Assembly: GCA_027624315.1 (NCBI GenBank)
Contig: JAQBXX010000017.1
Location: 1 to 32,146 of the forward strand
DNA: 32,146 bases
Direction of reading: 5' to 3'
Source: Pseudomonadota bacterium
GTDB taxonomy: Bacteria > Pseudomonadota > Gammaproteobacteria > SURF-13
The position numbers and the translations under genes are program-made. Positions 8,726-21,138 of the stretch are shown piece after piece. Under the pieces are notes generated by a model, which saw only the letters and a program-made list of their open reading frames with translations, was not told where the DNA came from and searched no databases. Position 1 is the first letter of the stretch; each line of letters opens with the position of its first letter.

Positions 8726-9645
8726 GTACCGCGCAGGAAGCCGTCGAGGAACTGCACACCCCGCGCGACTTCATCCGCTGGGGCGCGAGCCGTTTCAATG
8801 AGGCCGGCCTGCACTTCGGCCACGGCACGGACAACGCCGTGGATGAGGCCGCCAGCCTGGTGCTGCACGCGCTGCACCTGCCGCACGATGTCGTGCCGGA
8901 TATCCTGCACGGCGCGCTCACGCAGACTGAGAAACAAGCGGTCGTGGACTTGCTCATGCGACGTATCACCGAGCGCCTGCCCGCACCCTACCTCATCCAC
9001 GAGACCTGGTTCGCGGGCCTGAGCTTCTATGTCGATGAACGCGTGCTCGTCCCCCGCTCACCCATCGCCGAACTCATCGAGCAGCATTTTGCACCCTGGA
9101 TCGACGAGTCAGAGGTGCACCGTATCCTTGATCTCTGCACCGGCAGCGGCTGCATCGCCATTGCCTGCGCCTATGCCTTTCCACATGCCGTCGTCGACGC
9201 CACCGATATTTCTCCCGCCGCGTTGGAGGTCACCGCCATCAACATCGCGCGCCACGGCGTCGAGACTCGCGTACACACCATTGAGTCCGACATATTCAAT
9301 GCGCTCGAAAATAAAACCTACGACATCATCGTCAGCAATCCACCCTATGTGGACGCTGCCGACATGGCGGCGCTGCCCGCGGAATTCCATCACGAGCCGT
9401 CACTCGGTCTCAAGGCCGGCGCAGACGGACTCGACATCGTGCGGCGCATCCTGCGTGAAGCGCACCGCCACCTCAACCCCGGCGGCATTCTGGTGGTCGA
9501 AGTGGGCAACAGCGAGCAGGCATTGATGGAATGTTTCCCTGATGTGCCGTTTGTGTGGCCCGAATTCGAGCGCGGCGGCGGTGGGGTGTTCCTGCTCACA
9601 CAGGAGCAGGTAGTGGAGTATCAGAAAAAATTCTGCGCGCGCTAA
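8722..9645 (+). CDS. prmB: Ribosomal protein L3 N5-glutamine methyltransferase
   Basis: SAM-dependent methyltransferase that modifies a glutamine of ribosomal protein uL3. The 307 residues fit PrmB (310 in E. coli). The SAM-binding motif is [15 protein letters not shown], followed by [10 protein letters not shown], and the catalytic NPPYVD begins at Asn206. The N-terminal region ([20 protein letters not shown]) is of PrmB rather than PrmC type. The ATG overlaps the lpxH stop as ATGA. The 3' end overlaps the stop of the convergent response-regulator gene by 3-4 bp. Confidence 0.95.
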   Translation: MSTAQEAVEELHTPRDFIRWGASRFNEAGLHFGHGTDNAVDEAASLVLHALHLPHDVVPDILHGALTQTEKQAVVDLLMRRITERLPAPYLIHETWFAGLSFYVDERVLVPRSPIAELIEQHFAPWIDESEVHRILDLCTGSGCIAIACAYAFPHAVVDATDISPAALEVTAINIARHGVETRVHTIESDIFNALENKTYDIIVSNPPYVDAADMAALPAEFHHEPSLGLKAGADGLDIVRRILREAHRHLNPGGILVVEVGNSEQALMECFPDVPFVWPEFERGGGGVFLLTQEQVVEYQKKFCAR

Positions 9646-10208
9646 GCACCGCGCTCAGGCGCCGGGCGTTTCTGAAGCTTGCGTTGCAGCGTGCGCCGGT
9701 GCATGCCGAGCGTGCGCGCGGCGGCGGAGATGTTGCCATCACAGTCCGTGAGCACCTTTTGCAGATGTTCCCACTCCAGGCGTTCCACTGACATCGGTTT
9801 CGCCGCAATCGCGGCGTCTCCGGCGCCGGGGCGGTGCTCAAACGCCGCGATAATTTCATCCGCATCGGCGGGCTTGGCGAGATAGTGTGTTGCACCCAGC
9901 TTCACCGCCTCCACGGCGGTCGCGATGCTCGCATAGCCGGTGAGTACCACGATGCGCGCGTCGGGCGCACGTTCTTTGAGATACGCCACCAGCGACAACC
10001 CCGACGGCCCCGGCATCTTGAGATCAATCACCGCGTAGTCGGGCAGGTTTTGCGCGAGCACGTGCCTGGCCTCATCCACATTGTTCGCTACACTTACCGC
10101 GAAGCCACGCTTGCACAACGCCTGCGCGAGCACCATGCAAAATGTGACATCGTCATCCACCAGCAGCAGCTTGCGCGGTGGTGTGCTTTCCACTGCGGGC
10201 AACATCAT
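9642..10208 (-). CDS. RegA/PrrA-family response regulator
   Basis: DNA-binding response regulator of the RegA/PrrA/ActR/RoxR family, which controls redox-linked metabolism in proteobacteria. A receiver domain (about residues 12-125) has the acidic pocket VDDD (18-20), phospho-acceptor Asp62 in [11 protein letters not shown], and Lys in YLAKPAD. A short linker leads to a Fis-like helix-turn-helix, [20 protein letters not shown], characteristic of the family; there is no sigma-54 domain. It is 188 residues long. The start overlaps the kinase stop as ATGATG (first ATG at 10208), so the two are almost certainly co-translated. Confidence 0.92.
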   Translation of the reverse strand: MMLPAVESTPPRKLLLVDDDVTFCMVLAQALCKRGFAVSVANNVDEARHVLAQNLPDYAVIDLKMPGPSGLSLVAYLKERAPDARIVVLTGYASIATAVEAVKLGATHYLAKPADADEIIAAFEHRPGAGDAAIAAKPMSVERLEWEHLQKVLTDCDGNISAAARTLGMHRRTLQRKLQKRPAPERGA

Positions 10209-11428
10209 GTCGCAGCCGTCGCGCGCAGCCGCTCCAGCGGCAGGGTCACGCACACGCACACACCGCCGCCGTCCCGGCTCGACAGCGCGAGCGCGCCGCC
10301 AAAGCGGCGCAGCACGGCCTTGACCAGAAACAGTCCGAGCCCCTGACCGCCTTCCTTGGTGGTGAAGAACAATTCCCCCGCATTGGCCTGCGCCATCGGA
10401 GTCAATCCCGCGCCACAGTCGGAAATCTCGATCTTCAACTGCCCGGCATCGCAACCCGCCTCCATCTCGACACTGTGCGCCGAGGCGTCGGCGGCGTTGC
10501 TCAGGATATTGGTGATGACCTGACCCAGCGCCTGTTCCGCCACGATCTGCGGCGCGGGTGACGGCCCCTTCCAGTGATAACTCACCTGCGCCGACGGGCG
10601 CATGCTGCGCCACTGCGCGAGGAGGTCTTCCAGATAACTGTCGAGGGCGACGCTGTAACCGCGTTCCGCGCGCGCCTGTTCCGTGGATGAGAGCATGTTG
10701 GAGAGCGTTTCCTTGCAGCGCGTGACCTGATCGCGCAACAGGCGCAGCCTTTCCGCCAGTTCCGGTTGCGTCACGTACTCGTGCTGCAATTCGTTCAGCA
10801 CCACCGCCATGATGCCGAGCGGCGTGCCGAGCTCGTGCGCTGCACCCACCGCCAGCGCGCCGAGGGCCACCAGACGCTCGTCGCGCAGCGCGTTTTCACG
10901 CACCTCCGCCAGCACACGCTCGCGCTCCCGCAACATGTTGCCCATCTTCACCACAAAATAGGCGACCAGCCCCACGCCCAGCACGAAGCCGAACCACATG
11001 CCCCAGGCACTCGGATCAAGACGGGCGGCATAGGTAATGTGAAAATGCGGTAACGGAATGTAAACGAACATCAGCAGCGTATAGCAGCCCACGATCACCG
11101 CGGCGAGCAGCCATGTGTAGACCGCCGCCAGCGTGGCGGCGACGATCGTAAGCGGCAACAGAAACAGCAGCACAAACGGATTGGTGGCGCCCCCGGCCAG
11201 ATAAAGCAGCGCACTCAGCAGCAGCACATCGAGCAGCAATTGCGCGAATACCTCGAACTCGCGCACCGGCCACGCGAATCTGAGCCGCGCCCAGGTGAGC
11301 AGATTGAGTGCCAGCAGCACGGTGCCAATCACTCCAAACGGCAGTGGCATGCCCAACCCGTGGGCGACCACCAGCACCGCCATGGTCTGGCCGACCACGG
11401 CGATATTTTTCAGCACCAGCACACCCAC
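10205..11428 (-). CDS. RegB/PrrB-family redox sensor histidine kinase
   Basis: Membrane-bound sensor kinase and partner of the adjacent regulator. About six hydrophobic segments occupy residues 5-160 and include GGATNPF (79-85), the conserved stretch linked to quinone sensing in RegB. The H-box is AAHELGTPL with phospho-acceptor His198. Cys238 (QVTRCKETL) lies in the dimerisation helix at the place of the redox-active cysteine of Rhodobacter RegB. N, G1 and G2 boxes are NILSNAADAS, DCGAGL and GQGLGLFL. The N-terminus is uncertain: the longest reading begins at GTG 11428, its frame is open back to a TGA at 11468-11470 without ATG, and an ATG pair at 11461-11466 is in another frame. The product from GTG is 407 residues. 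Confidence 0.88.
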   Translation of the reverse strand: MGVLVLKNIAVVGQTMAVLVVAHGLGMPLPFGVIGTVLLALNLLTWARLRFAWPVREFEVFAQLLLDVLLLSALLYLAGGATNPFVLLFLLPLTIVAATLAAVYTWLLAAVIVGCYTLLMFVYIPLPHFHITYAARLDPSAWGMWFGFVLGVGLVAYFVVKMGNMLRERERVLAEVRENALRDERLVALGALAVGAAHELGTPLGIMAVVLNELQHEYVTQPELAERLRLLRDQVTRCKETLSNMLSSTEQARAERGYSVALDSYLEDLLAQWRSMRPSAQVSYHWKGPSPAPQIVAEQALGQVITNILSNAADASAHSVEMEAGCDAGQLKIEISDCGAGLTPMAQANAGELFFTTKEGGQGLGLFLVKAVLRRFGGALALSSRDGGGVCVCVTLPLERLRATAAT

Positions 11429-11537
11429 CGACGCCGCCCCTGCGACAAATTGTCGCGCGGCATCATGTCACATTCCTTCCCCGCATCTCACTCTATATCC
11501 TGCCCTGGTTTCGACACGCAACCGTAAGGATATAAAA

Positions 11538-12490
11538 ATGCATGTACGTCTCCTGATTTTTGCAGTCGCCTGTTACGGCTTGGTGGCAACAGCGGCACAG
11601 GCAAGTTGCGGCACCGCCTCTTGCTCCGTCAACACCGGCACTGAATCACTCGGCACCGGGCATGAAAAAAACTGGCCGTTGATTTACGCTATGAATTCAT
11701 CAAGCAAGACCAGCAGCGTTCAGGCAGCGACAAGGTGAACGGGGTTTCCAATCGCGATGATGAAATCGAACAGCGCACCCTCAACCGCAACTGGCTGCTG
11801 GGTGTCGATCATGCCTTCGATACCTCCTGGGGCGTCTCGGCGCAGTTGCCCGTGGTGAGCCGCAGCCACGAACATCTACACGCGCATCATGGTGAAACAC
11901 CTGAACCCGAAGCCTGGAGCTTCAGCGAGATCGGCGACCTGCGTGTGGTGGGGCGTTACCAGTTTGCGCGCAACCCGTTCGAGTCGTCATCCGTTGGCGT
12001 GAACTTCGGCCTCAAGCTGCCCACCGGCAGGACGACCGTCGCAAATGCCGGCGGTACACGCGCAGAACGCAGCCTCCAGCCCGGCACCGGCAGCACCGAC
12101 ATCGTGCTCGGCGCGTTTTTCAACGCGCCCATCGGGCCTGCCTCGCACGGGTTCATACAGGCCCTATGGCAGAAACCGGTCGCCAGCCGCGGCCACTACA
12201 CCCCCGGCGCACGCTATTCGCTCGATGTCGGCATGCGTTACGCCGCGAGTGATCGCTTAAGCCTGCTCTTACAGCTCAACACATTGCAACGTGAACGCGA
12301 CGAGGGTGCGAACGCCAACCCGCAGGACAGCGGCGGCACCTTCGTCAACATCAGCCCGGGCGTGCGCTATGCGCTCACACCCGACCTCGACATCTATGGA
12401 TTTTTCCAGCAGCCGCTATACCAGCACGTCAACGGCGTACAACTCACCGCTGATTGGTCAGCGCTTGCGGGTATCAACCAGAGATTTTAA
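11538..12490 (+). CDS. Outer-membrane beta-barrel-like protein, frame broken by -1 at an A7 tract
   Basis: A secreted protein of unknown function with outer-membrane character. ATG 11538 (AAGGAT upstream) encodes a signal peptide with core LLIFAVACYGLVATAA and likely cleavage after AQA, then a cysteine-containing segment SCGTASCSVNTG. This frame stops at 11738. The protein continues in the -1 frame from about 11672 (LAVDLRYEFIKQDQQRSGSDK) to 12490, with alternating amphipathic strands such as VGVNFGLKLPTGR and LTADWSALAGINQRF and a terminal Phe, as in outer-membrane barrels. The switch falls on an A AAA AAC heptamer at 11666-11672. A full product would be about 317 residues. It may be a pseudogene from a one-base deletion in the A run, a phase-variable gene, or a frameshifted gene. 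It is divergent from regB; a functional link is not shown. Confidence 0.75.
11666..11672 (+). other. Slippery heptamer A AAA AAC at the frame junction
   Basis: Zero-frame codons are GAA-AAA-AAC at 11664-11672, giving the X XXY YYZ form used for -1 slippage. After one base back, the next codon is CTG at 11672, exactly the frame of the downstream barrel. The run itself is seven A (11665-11671). I see no strong downstream hairpin or pseudoknot. Confidence 0.6.
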
Positions 12491-12541
12491 ACCGCTGCGA
12501 GCACAATGGATTGCTCCCCGGCGGTTCGTAGTAAGGTAGAT

Positions 12542-12617
<76 letters not shown>

Positions 12618-12632
12618 AGATGAGGGGCTGTA

Positions 12633-12661
12633 ATGGTAAGGGCGTGGGGGGATTAGGTCAA
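12633..12661 (-). promoter_or_regulatory. Sigma-70 promoter of tRNA-Asn
   Basis: On the minus strand, TTGACC (plus 12656-12661) and TACCAT (plus 12633-12638) are 17 bp apart. The predicted start is about 9 nt before the tRNA. Confidence 0.65.
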
Positions 12662-12700
12662 GGAAAAGCGCGCCGGCGTTACGCAGACTGTTCTCCACTC

Positions 12701-12728
12701 CTGACACGCCGTTATGCCCTGCTATACT
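12701..12728 (+). promoter_or_regulatory. Probable glcD promoter
   Basis: CTGACA (12701-12706), 16 bp, TATACT (12723-12728). The expected transcription start coincides with the ATG at 12735, which would give a leaderless or near-leaderless glcD message. The upstream in-frame ATG at 12714 lies inside this promoter. Confidence 0.55.
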
Positions 12729-12734
12729 GTGAGC

Positions 12735-14216
12735 ATGGGACAAAAACCTCCGACGCACACCCCCGAAAAACAGGCCCTGCTCGTCGCGCTGCGCGGCATC
12801 TTGCCCGATCATTCCGTCCTGTGCGAGGGCGAACAGGTGCGTCCTTATGAGTGCGACGGCCTTACCGCCTATCGCGCCACACCGGGCGTGGTGTGCCTCC
12901 CTTCCAGTGCCGAACAGGTGCAACAGATACTGCGCCTGTGCAATCAGATGCAATACCCGGTGGTGGCGCGCGGCGCGGGCACGGGCCTGTCGGGCGGCGC
13001 GCTGCCGCTTGAGAACGGCGTGCTCCTGTCACTGGCGAAATTCATACGCATCCTCGAAATAGACGCGGACAATCGCACCGCACGTGTGGAGTGCGGCGTG
13101 CGCAACCTCGCCATCTCCGAGGCCGCCGCGCCCCATGGCCTGTATTACGCACCCGACCCCTCATCACAAATCGCCTGCACCATCGGCGGCAACGTGGCGG
13201 AAAATTCGGGCGGGGTGCATTGCCTGAAATACGGCCTCACCGTGCACAACGTGCTCGGCCTCAAGGCGCTGACCATGGACGGCGAACTGCTGGAGATCGG
13301 CAGCAAGGCGCTGGATGCGCCGGGTTATGATCTGCTCGCGCTGTTGCACGGCTCCGAAGGCCTGCTCGGCGTACTGCTCGAAGTCACGGTGAAATTGCTG
13401 CCCCAACCGGAGCGTGCGCAACTCGCTCTGGCGGCGTTTCACGATGTCACCCAGGCCGCGCAGGCCGTCGCCGCCATTATCGGCGCGGGCATCATTCCTG
13501 CGGGCCTTGAGATGATGGACAATCTCGCGCTCTGCGCCGCGGAGGATTACGCGCACGCCGGTTATCCGCGCGATGCCGCCGCCATCCTGCTGTGCGAACT
13601 GGACGGCAGCAACGAAGAGGTTTCTGAACTCATCATGCAGGTGCGCGATCTGTTGCTGGCCAACGGCGCTTACGAAGTGCATACCGCGCGTGACGACGCC
13701 GAACGGCTGAAAATGTGGGCCGGGCGCAAGGCGGCGTTCCCCGCCGTGGGCCGTCTCGCACCCGATTACTACTGCATGGACGGCACCATTCCACGCCGCC
13801 ATTTGCCCGCAGTGCTCACGCGTATCGCCGAACTTTCCCGGAAGTATGACCTGCCAGTCGCCAACGTGTTCCACGCCGGCGACGGCAATCTGCATCCGCT
13901 CATTCTGTATGACGCCAACCAGGCAGATGAGCGCACACGCGCGGAGGAATTCGGCGCAGATATTTTACAGTTGTGCCTCGATGCGGGAGGCACCATCACC
14001 GGTGAGCACGGTGTCGGTGTCGAAAAATTGAATCAGATGTGCGTGCAGTTTACCGCTCAGGAACTTAGCCAGTTCCATGAGATCAAGCACGCCTTCGACC
14101 CCAAGGACCTGCTCAACCCCGGCAAGGCGGTACCGACGCTGCACCGTTGCGCCGAACACGGCGCCATGCACGTGCATCACGGCAAGCTCCCGTTCCCGGA
14201 ACTGGAGCGTTTTTGA
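12735..14216 (+). CDS. glcD: Glycolate oxidase subunit GlcD (FAD-linked)
   Basis: FAD subunit of the membrane-associated glycolate dehydrogenase (GlcDEF), oxidising glycolate to glyoxylate. The PCMH-type FAD domain includes RGAGTGLSGGALPLENG and PDPSSQIACTIGGNVAENSGG. The C-terminal oxidase domain has HAGDGNLHPLILYD and GEHGVGVEK, typical of GlcD. From ATG 12735 it is 493 residues, close to the E. coli protein. The ATG at 12714 would add seven residues, but it overlaps a good -10 box. Neither start has a Shine-Dalgarno. The stop overlaps the glcE start as TGATG, so D, E and F form an operon. Confidence 0.95.
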   Translation: MGQKPPTHTPEKQALLVALRGILPDHSVLCEGEQVRPYECDGLTAYRATPGVVCLPSSAEQVQQILRLCNQMQYPVVARGAGTGLSGGALPLENGVLLSLAKFIRILEIDADNRTARVECGVRNLAISEAAAPHGLYYAPDPSSQIACTIGGNVAENSGGVHCLKYGLTVHNVLGLKALTMDGELLEIGSKALDAPGYDLLALLHGSEGLLGVLLEVTVKLLPQPERAQLALAAFHDVTQAAQAVAAIIGAGIIPAGLEMMDNLALCAAEDYAHAGYPRDAAAILLCELDGSNEEVSELIMQVRDLLLANGAYEVHTARDDAERLKMWAGRKAAFPAVGRLAPDYYCMDGTIPRRHLPAVLTRIAELSRKYDLPVANVFHAGDGNLHPLILYDANQADERTRAEEFGADILQLCLDAGGTITGEHGVGVEKLNQMCVQFTAQELSQFHEIKHAFDPKDLLNPGKAVPTLHRCAEHGAMHVHHGKLPFPELERF

Positions 14217-15277
14217 TGGACGCCGACCGCAGCGCGGAATTGCAGGCCGCCGTCCGTGAAGCCGCTGCGAGCAAGACGCAGCTGCAGATCAGCGGCGGCG
14301 GCAGCAAAAAGTTTTATGGCCGCGCCGCGACAGGTACGCTGCTCTCAGTGACGCAACACCGCGGCATCGTGCACTACGAACCGGGTGAGCTCATCATCAC
14401 CGCGCGCGCCGGGACACCGCTGGCGGAAATCGAAGCGGCGCTGGCCGCGCACGGCCAGATGCTGCCGTTCGAGCCGCCGCACTTCGGTCCCACTGCAACG
14501 CTCGGCGGCACCATCGCGTGCGGACTCTCCGGCCCGCGCCGCCCCTACGCCGGTGCGGCGCGCGATTTTGTACTGGGCGTGAAAATCATCAACGGCCAGG
14601 GCGATATCCTGAAATTCGGCGGCGAGGTGATGAAAAACGTGGCGGGTTTTGACGTTTCGCGCCTGATGACGGGCGCACTCGGCACGCTCGGTATTTTGCT
14701 CGAAATTTCACTCAAGGTGCTGCCAAAACCCCAGCACGAACTCACGCTCGCCTTCGCATGCACGCCGCAAGAAGCGCTGACCCACATCACCGAATGGAGC
14801 GGTCAACCCGTGCCGCTTTCCGGCGCGTGTCACGACGGTGCGCGGCTGGTGGTACGGCTCTCCGGCAGCAAGAGCGGCGTCACCGCTTGTCAGCGCAAGC
14901 TCAGGGGCGACATGGTGCATGACGGCGATAAATTCTGGCAGCAACTGCGCGAACACCAGCACGATTTTTTCAAGGGTGATGCGCTGCTGTGGCGGTTCTC
15001 CGTGCCGCCCGCCACGCCGTTGTTCAATCTGCCCGGCCAGTTGTTCATCGACTGGGGCGGCGCACAGCGCTGGCTGAAAAATCCCCTGTCCGCAGACGTG
15101 ATTCGCGCCAGTGCGGTAAAACTCGGCGGACACGCAACCCTGTTTCGCGGCGGCGAACGTATCGGGCAGGTATTTCACCCGCTTCCGCCCGCCCTGCTCG
15201 CGCTGCACAAACGCCTCAAGAACGCATTCGATCCGCACGGTATTTTCAACCCCGGCCGGCTGTACGTGGAATTCTGA
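14216..15277 (+). CDS. glcE: Glycolate oxidase subunit GlcE
   Basis: Second FAD-binding-4 subunit of glycolate dehydrogenase. It is 353 residues (E. coli GlcE 350). Features are LQISGGGSKKFYGR near the N-terminus, GTPLAEIEAALAAHGQMLPFEPP, ATLGGTIACGLSGPRRPYAG and GGEVMKNVAGFDVSRLMTGALGTLG, followed by a short C-terminal domain ending FDPHGIFNPGRLY. The start at 14216 shares its A with the glcD TGA. A longer reading from 14147 lies inside glcD and was rejected. glcF follows 2 nt later. Confidence 0.95.
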   Translation: MDADRSAELQAAVREAAASKTQLQISGGGSKKFYGRAATGTLLSVTQHRGIVHYEPGELIITARAGTPLAEIEAALAAHGQMLPFEPPHFGPTATLGGTIACGLSGPRRPYAGAARDFVLGVKIINGQGDILKFGGEVMKNVAGFDVSRLMTGALGTLGILLEISLKVLPKPQHELTLAFACTPQEALTHITEWSGQPVPLSGACHDGARLVVRLSGSKSGVTACQRKLRGDMVHDGDKFWQQLREHQHDFFKGDALLWRFSVPPATPLFNLPGQLFIDWGGAQRWLKNPLSADVIRASAVKLGGHATLFRGGERIGQVFHPLPPALLALHKRLKNAFDPHGIFNPGRLYVEF

Positions 15278-15279
15278 TC

Positions 15280-16491
15280 ATGCAGACGCAACTGAATGAA
15301 ACCCTTCTGGCCACGGCGCAGGGCCAGGAGGCCGACGCCATCCTGCGCAGCTGCGTGCACTGCGGATTTTGCAACGCGGCCTGTCCGACCTACCAACTGC
15401 TGGGCGATGAACTCGACGGCCCGCGCGGACGGATATATCTAATCAAGTCCCTACTGGAAGACGCAGAGGTGACGCGCACCACGCAACTCCACCTGGATCG
15501 CTGCCTCAGTTGCCGCGCCTGCGAGACCATCTGCCCGTCCGGCGTGCAATACGGGCGTCTGGCGGACATCGGACGCGGCGTCATAGAACAGCGGGTAAAG
15601 CGTCCCTGGCGCGAGCGCTTGCTGCGCCGCATGTTGCGCATCATCACGCCTTACCCCGCGCGCTTTGCGGTAGCGTTACGCCTTGCCCAATGGTTCAGGC
15701 CATTGCTGCCGGCACGGTTACGCAGGTCTGTTCCGCCACGGCAAAAAGGCAGGGCATGGCCGGTCACTGACAAGCGCCGTCGCATGATCCTGCTGGAGGG
15801 CTGCGCGCAGCCCTCGCTTGCACCGAACATCAATGGCGCCGCAGCACGCGTGCTGGATAAACTCAACATCAGCCTCATACGCCTGCAAAACGCCGGCTGC
15901 TGCGGCGCCATCAGTTATCACCTCGGCGCACACGAGGAAGGACTGAATTTCATGCGCCGCAACATCACCGCATGGTGGCCGCATATCACCAAGGGTGGCG
16001 CCAAGGCCATCGTGATTACGGCAAGCGGCTGCGGCAGCATGGTGAAGGAATACGGGCATTTGCTGCAACACGACCCCGACTACGCGGAAAAGGCCGCGCG
16101 CGTCTCCGCCATGACCCATGACATCAGTGAAGTACTGGCACAACAGGACTTAAGTGCGCTCAAGCCCGCCACAGGCAAGCGGATCGCCTGTCACGCCCCC
16201 TGCTCCCTGCAGCACGCGCAAAAACTGCCCGGCGCGGTGGAGAATATTCTGGGCCAACTCGGCTTTGAATTGACCAACGTCCCCGATGCCCACCTGTGTT
16301 GCGGCTCCGCCGGCACATATTCCATTTTGCAGCGGGAATTGTCGCAGGAATTATTGAAAAACAAGCTCACCGCATTACAGTCAGGCGACCCCGAGTGCAT
16401 CGTCACCGCCAACATCGGCTGTCTTGCCCACATGCAGACCGCATCACGCATACCCGTAAAGCACTGGATCGAGCTGCTGGATACCGTGTGA
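15280..16491 (+). CDS. glcF: Glycolate oxidase iron-sulfur subunit GlcF
   Basis: Iron-sulfur subunit that passes electrons from the GlcDE flavins towards the quinone pool. It is 403 residues (E. coli 407). Two 4Fe-4S motifs, CVHCGFCNAACP and CLSCRACETICP, occupy the first 90 residues. Two CCG-type domains follow, with CCGAISYHLGAHEEG and CCGSAGTYSILQ. The ATG at 15280 is 2 nt after the glcE stop. A much longer upstream reading overlaps glcE and has no family match. Confidence 0.96.
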   Translation: MQTQLNETLLATAQGQEADAILRSCVHCGFCNAACPTYQLLGDELDGPRGRIYLIKSLLEDAEVTRTTQLHLDRCLSCRACETICPSGVQYGRLADIGRGVIEQRVKRPWRERLLRRMLRIITPYPARFAVALRLAQWFRPLLPARLRRSVPPRQKGRAWPVTDKRRRMILLEGCAQPSLAPNINGAAARVLDKLNISLIRLQNAGCCGAISYHLGAHEEGLNFMRRNITAWWPHITKGGAKAIVITASGCGSMVKEYGHLLQHDPDYAEKAARVSAMTHDISEVLAQQDLSALKPATGKRIACHAPCSLQHAQKLPGAVENILGQLGFELTNVPDAHLCCGSAGTYSILQRELSQELLKNKLTALQSGDPECIVTANIGCLAHMQTASRIPVKHWIELLDTV

Positions 16492-16566
16492 GTGTGAAAA
16501 TCGCTGATTTTTCTATATCATTCGCCCCAGATAAAAAATACCCACTTGCCTCAGAGAGACTAACCC

Positions 16567-17748
<1,182 letters not shown>

Positions 17749-17765
17749 GTGCTCTCCAACGCAGC

Positions 17766-17820
17766 CCCTCACCCTACGGCTTCGCCCCCCTCGCTTCGCT
17801 CTCCCCATAGGGAGAGGGTG
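17766..17820. repeat. REP-like hairpin between convergent genes
   Basis: CTCTCCC (17799-17805), loop CATA, GGGAGAG (17810-17816), preceded by CCCCTCACCCT. It shares CCCTCACCCT and the ..CTCTCCCATAGGGAGAGGG.. core with the hairpin at 3911-3942, with about 20 extra bases between the two parts here. It sits between convergent genes and could act as a two-way terminator. Confidence 0.7.
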
Positions 17821-17833
17821 CCATTGCTTTAAT

Positions 17834-19033
17834 TCACGCCGCGCCGAGCAGTTTTAGCATGCGCGCCAGCGCGTCGCGCAGGTTGTCCATGCTGGTGGCA
17901 AACGACAAGCGCATATAACCCGGCGCGCCGAAGGCGGAGCCCGGCACCAGCGCCACGCCGATTTCGTTCAACAGATATTCGGCGAGTTCCACGTCGTCTT
18001 TCATTTTCAGGCCACCGATCACGCCCTGCATGCTGGGAAAGGAATAAAACGCGCCCGGCGAAGGCAGGCACTGCACACCCTTGATCTTATTCAGTGCGTC
18101 CAGCACGAAGTCGTGGCGCTCGCTGAACTGCCGTACCCAGTCGCGCATAAATGACTGATCGCCTTCCAGCGCAGCCTGTGCTGCGGCTTGTGAAATCGAC
18201 GCCGGGTTAGAGGTGCTTTGCGACTGGATATTCTTCATCGCCGCGATGAGCGACTTCGGACCCGCAGCGTAGCCGATGCGCCAGCCGGTCATGGAGTAAC
18301 TCTTGGACACGCCGTTGATGACGATGGTGCGCGCGGCAAGCTCCGGACAGACGTTGAGAATGTTGCAGAACGGCGTATCGCTCAGCAAGATGTGCTCGTA
18401 GATGTCGTCGCTCGCAATCATCACCTGCGGATAACGGCGCAGCACCGCGCCGAGTGCGGCCAGTTCTGCGCGCGTGTAGATGGCACCGGTCGGGTTGGAC
18501 GGACTGTTCAGCACGAACAATCGCGTGCCTGGTGTGATGGCTTCTTCGAGCTGTTGCGGCGTGATCTTGAATTTCTGCTCGATACCGGCATAGACAATCA
18601 CCGGCACACCTTCGGCGAGCAGCACCATATCAGGGTACGACACCCAGTAAGGTGCCGGGATGATCACCTCGTCGCGGGGGTTGAGCAGGGCCTGCGCGAG
18701 ATTGTAAAAGCTGTGCTTGCCGCCCGCCGACACCAGCACCTGATCGGAGGTATAATCGAGACCGTTCTCGCGGTGGAACTTGTCGACAATCGCCTGCTTC
18801 AGCGCCGGCGTGCCGTCCACCGCGGTGTACTTGGTGAAACCGGCCTGGATCGCCTGGATCGCCGCTTGCTTGATATGTTCCGGGGTGTCGAAGTCCGGCT
18901 CACCCGCGCTGAGCCCGATGATGTCCTTGCCCTGCGCCTTGAGCGCGGCGGCGCGCGCCGTCACGGCGAGCGTCGGCGAAGGCTTGATAAGCTGCACCCG
19001 CTTCGAGAGTTGCACGTCAAAAGTCGAATTCAA
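17834..19033 (-). CDS. Class I/II aminotransferase (aspartate aminotransferase-like)
   Basis: PLP-dependent fold-type I aminotransferase of the AspB/AatA (subgroup I-gamma) kind, likely transferring amino groups between aspartate or related acids and 2-oxoglutarate. Landmarks are [42 protein letters not shown], the PLP-lysine motif [21 protein letters not shown] and a C-terminal [12 protein letters not shown]. The frame has no nearby ATG. TTG at 19033 with GAGGG 7 nt upstream gives 399 residues and the family-typical [12 protein letters not shown] start. The frame open to 19465 runs back through uvrB antisense and was rejected. It is divergent from uvrB. Substrate specificity (aspartate versus other) is not certain. 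Confidence 0.88.
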   Translation of the reverse strand: MNSTFDVQLSKRVQLIKPSPTLAVTARAAALKAQGKDIIGLSAGEPDFDTPEHIKQAAIQAIQAGFTKYTAVDGTPALKQAIVDKFHRENGLDYTSDQVLVSAGGKHSFYNLAQALLNPRDEVIIPAPYWVSYPDMVLLAEGVPVIVYAGIEQKFKITPQQLEEAITPGTRLFVLNSPSNPTGAIYTRAELAALGAVLRRYPQVMIASDDIYEHILLSDTPFCNILNVCPELAARTIVINGVSKSYSMTGWRIGYAAGPKSLIAAMKNIQSQSTSNPASISQAAAQAALEGDQSFMRDWVRQFSERHDFVLDALNKIKGVQCLPSPGAFYSFPSMQGVIGGLKMKDDVELAEYLLNEIGVALVPGSAFGAPGYMRLSFATSMDNLRDALARMLKLLGAA

Positions 19034-19067
19034 ACCAAAACCCTCAATAAGGCTACAAAATGCGTTT

Positions 19068-19096
19068 ACTATACTGGATTGACGTTGCCATCTGAA
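19068..19096 (-). promoter_or_regulatory. Promoter of the aminotransferase gene, overlapping the uvrB upstream region
   Basis: On the minus strand, TTCAGA (plus 19091-19096) and TATAGT (plus 19068-19073) are 17 bp apart. On the plus strand TATACT (19070-19075) overlaps it and may be the uvrB -10, but no good -35 goes with it. No CTGT-N8-ACAG LexA box is visible ahead of uvrB. Confidence 0.55.
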
Positions 19097-19102
19097 CCCC
19101 CC

Positions 19103-21136
<2,034 letters not shown>

Positions 21137-21138
21137 CC

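Noticed and set aside
12714-12734. ATG 12714 as the glcD start
   Set aside because: It lies within the predicted promoter, has no ribosome-binding site and adds residues outside the family alignment; not fully excluded.
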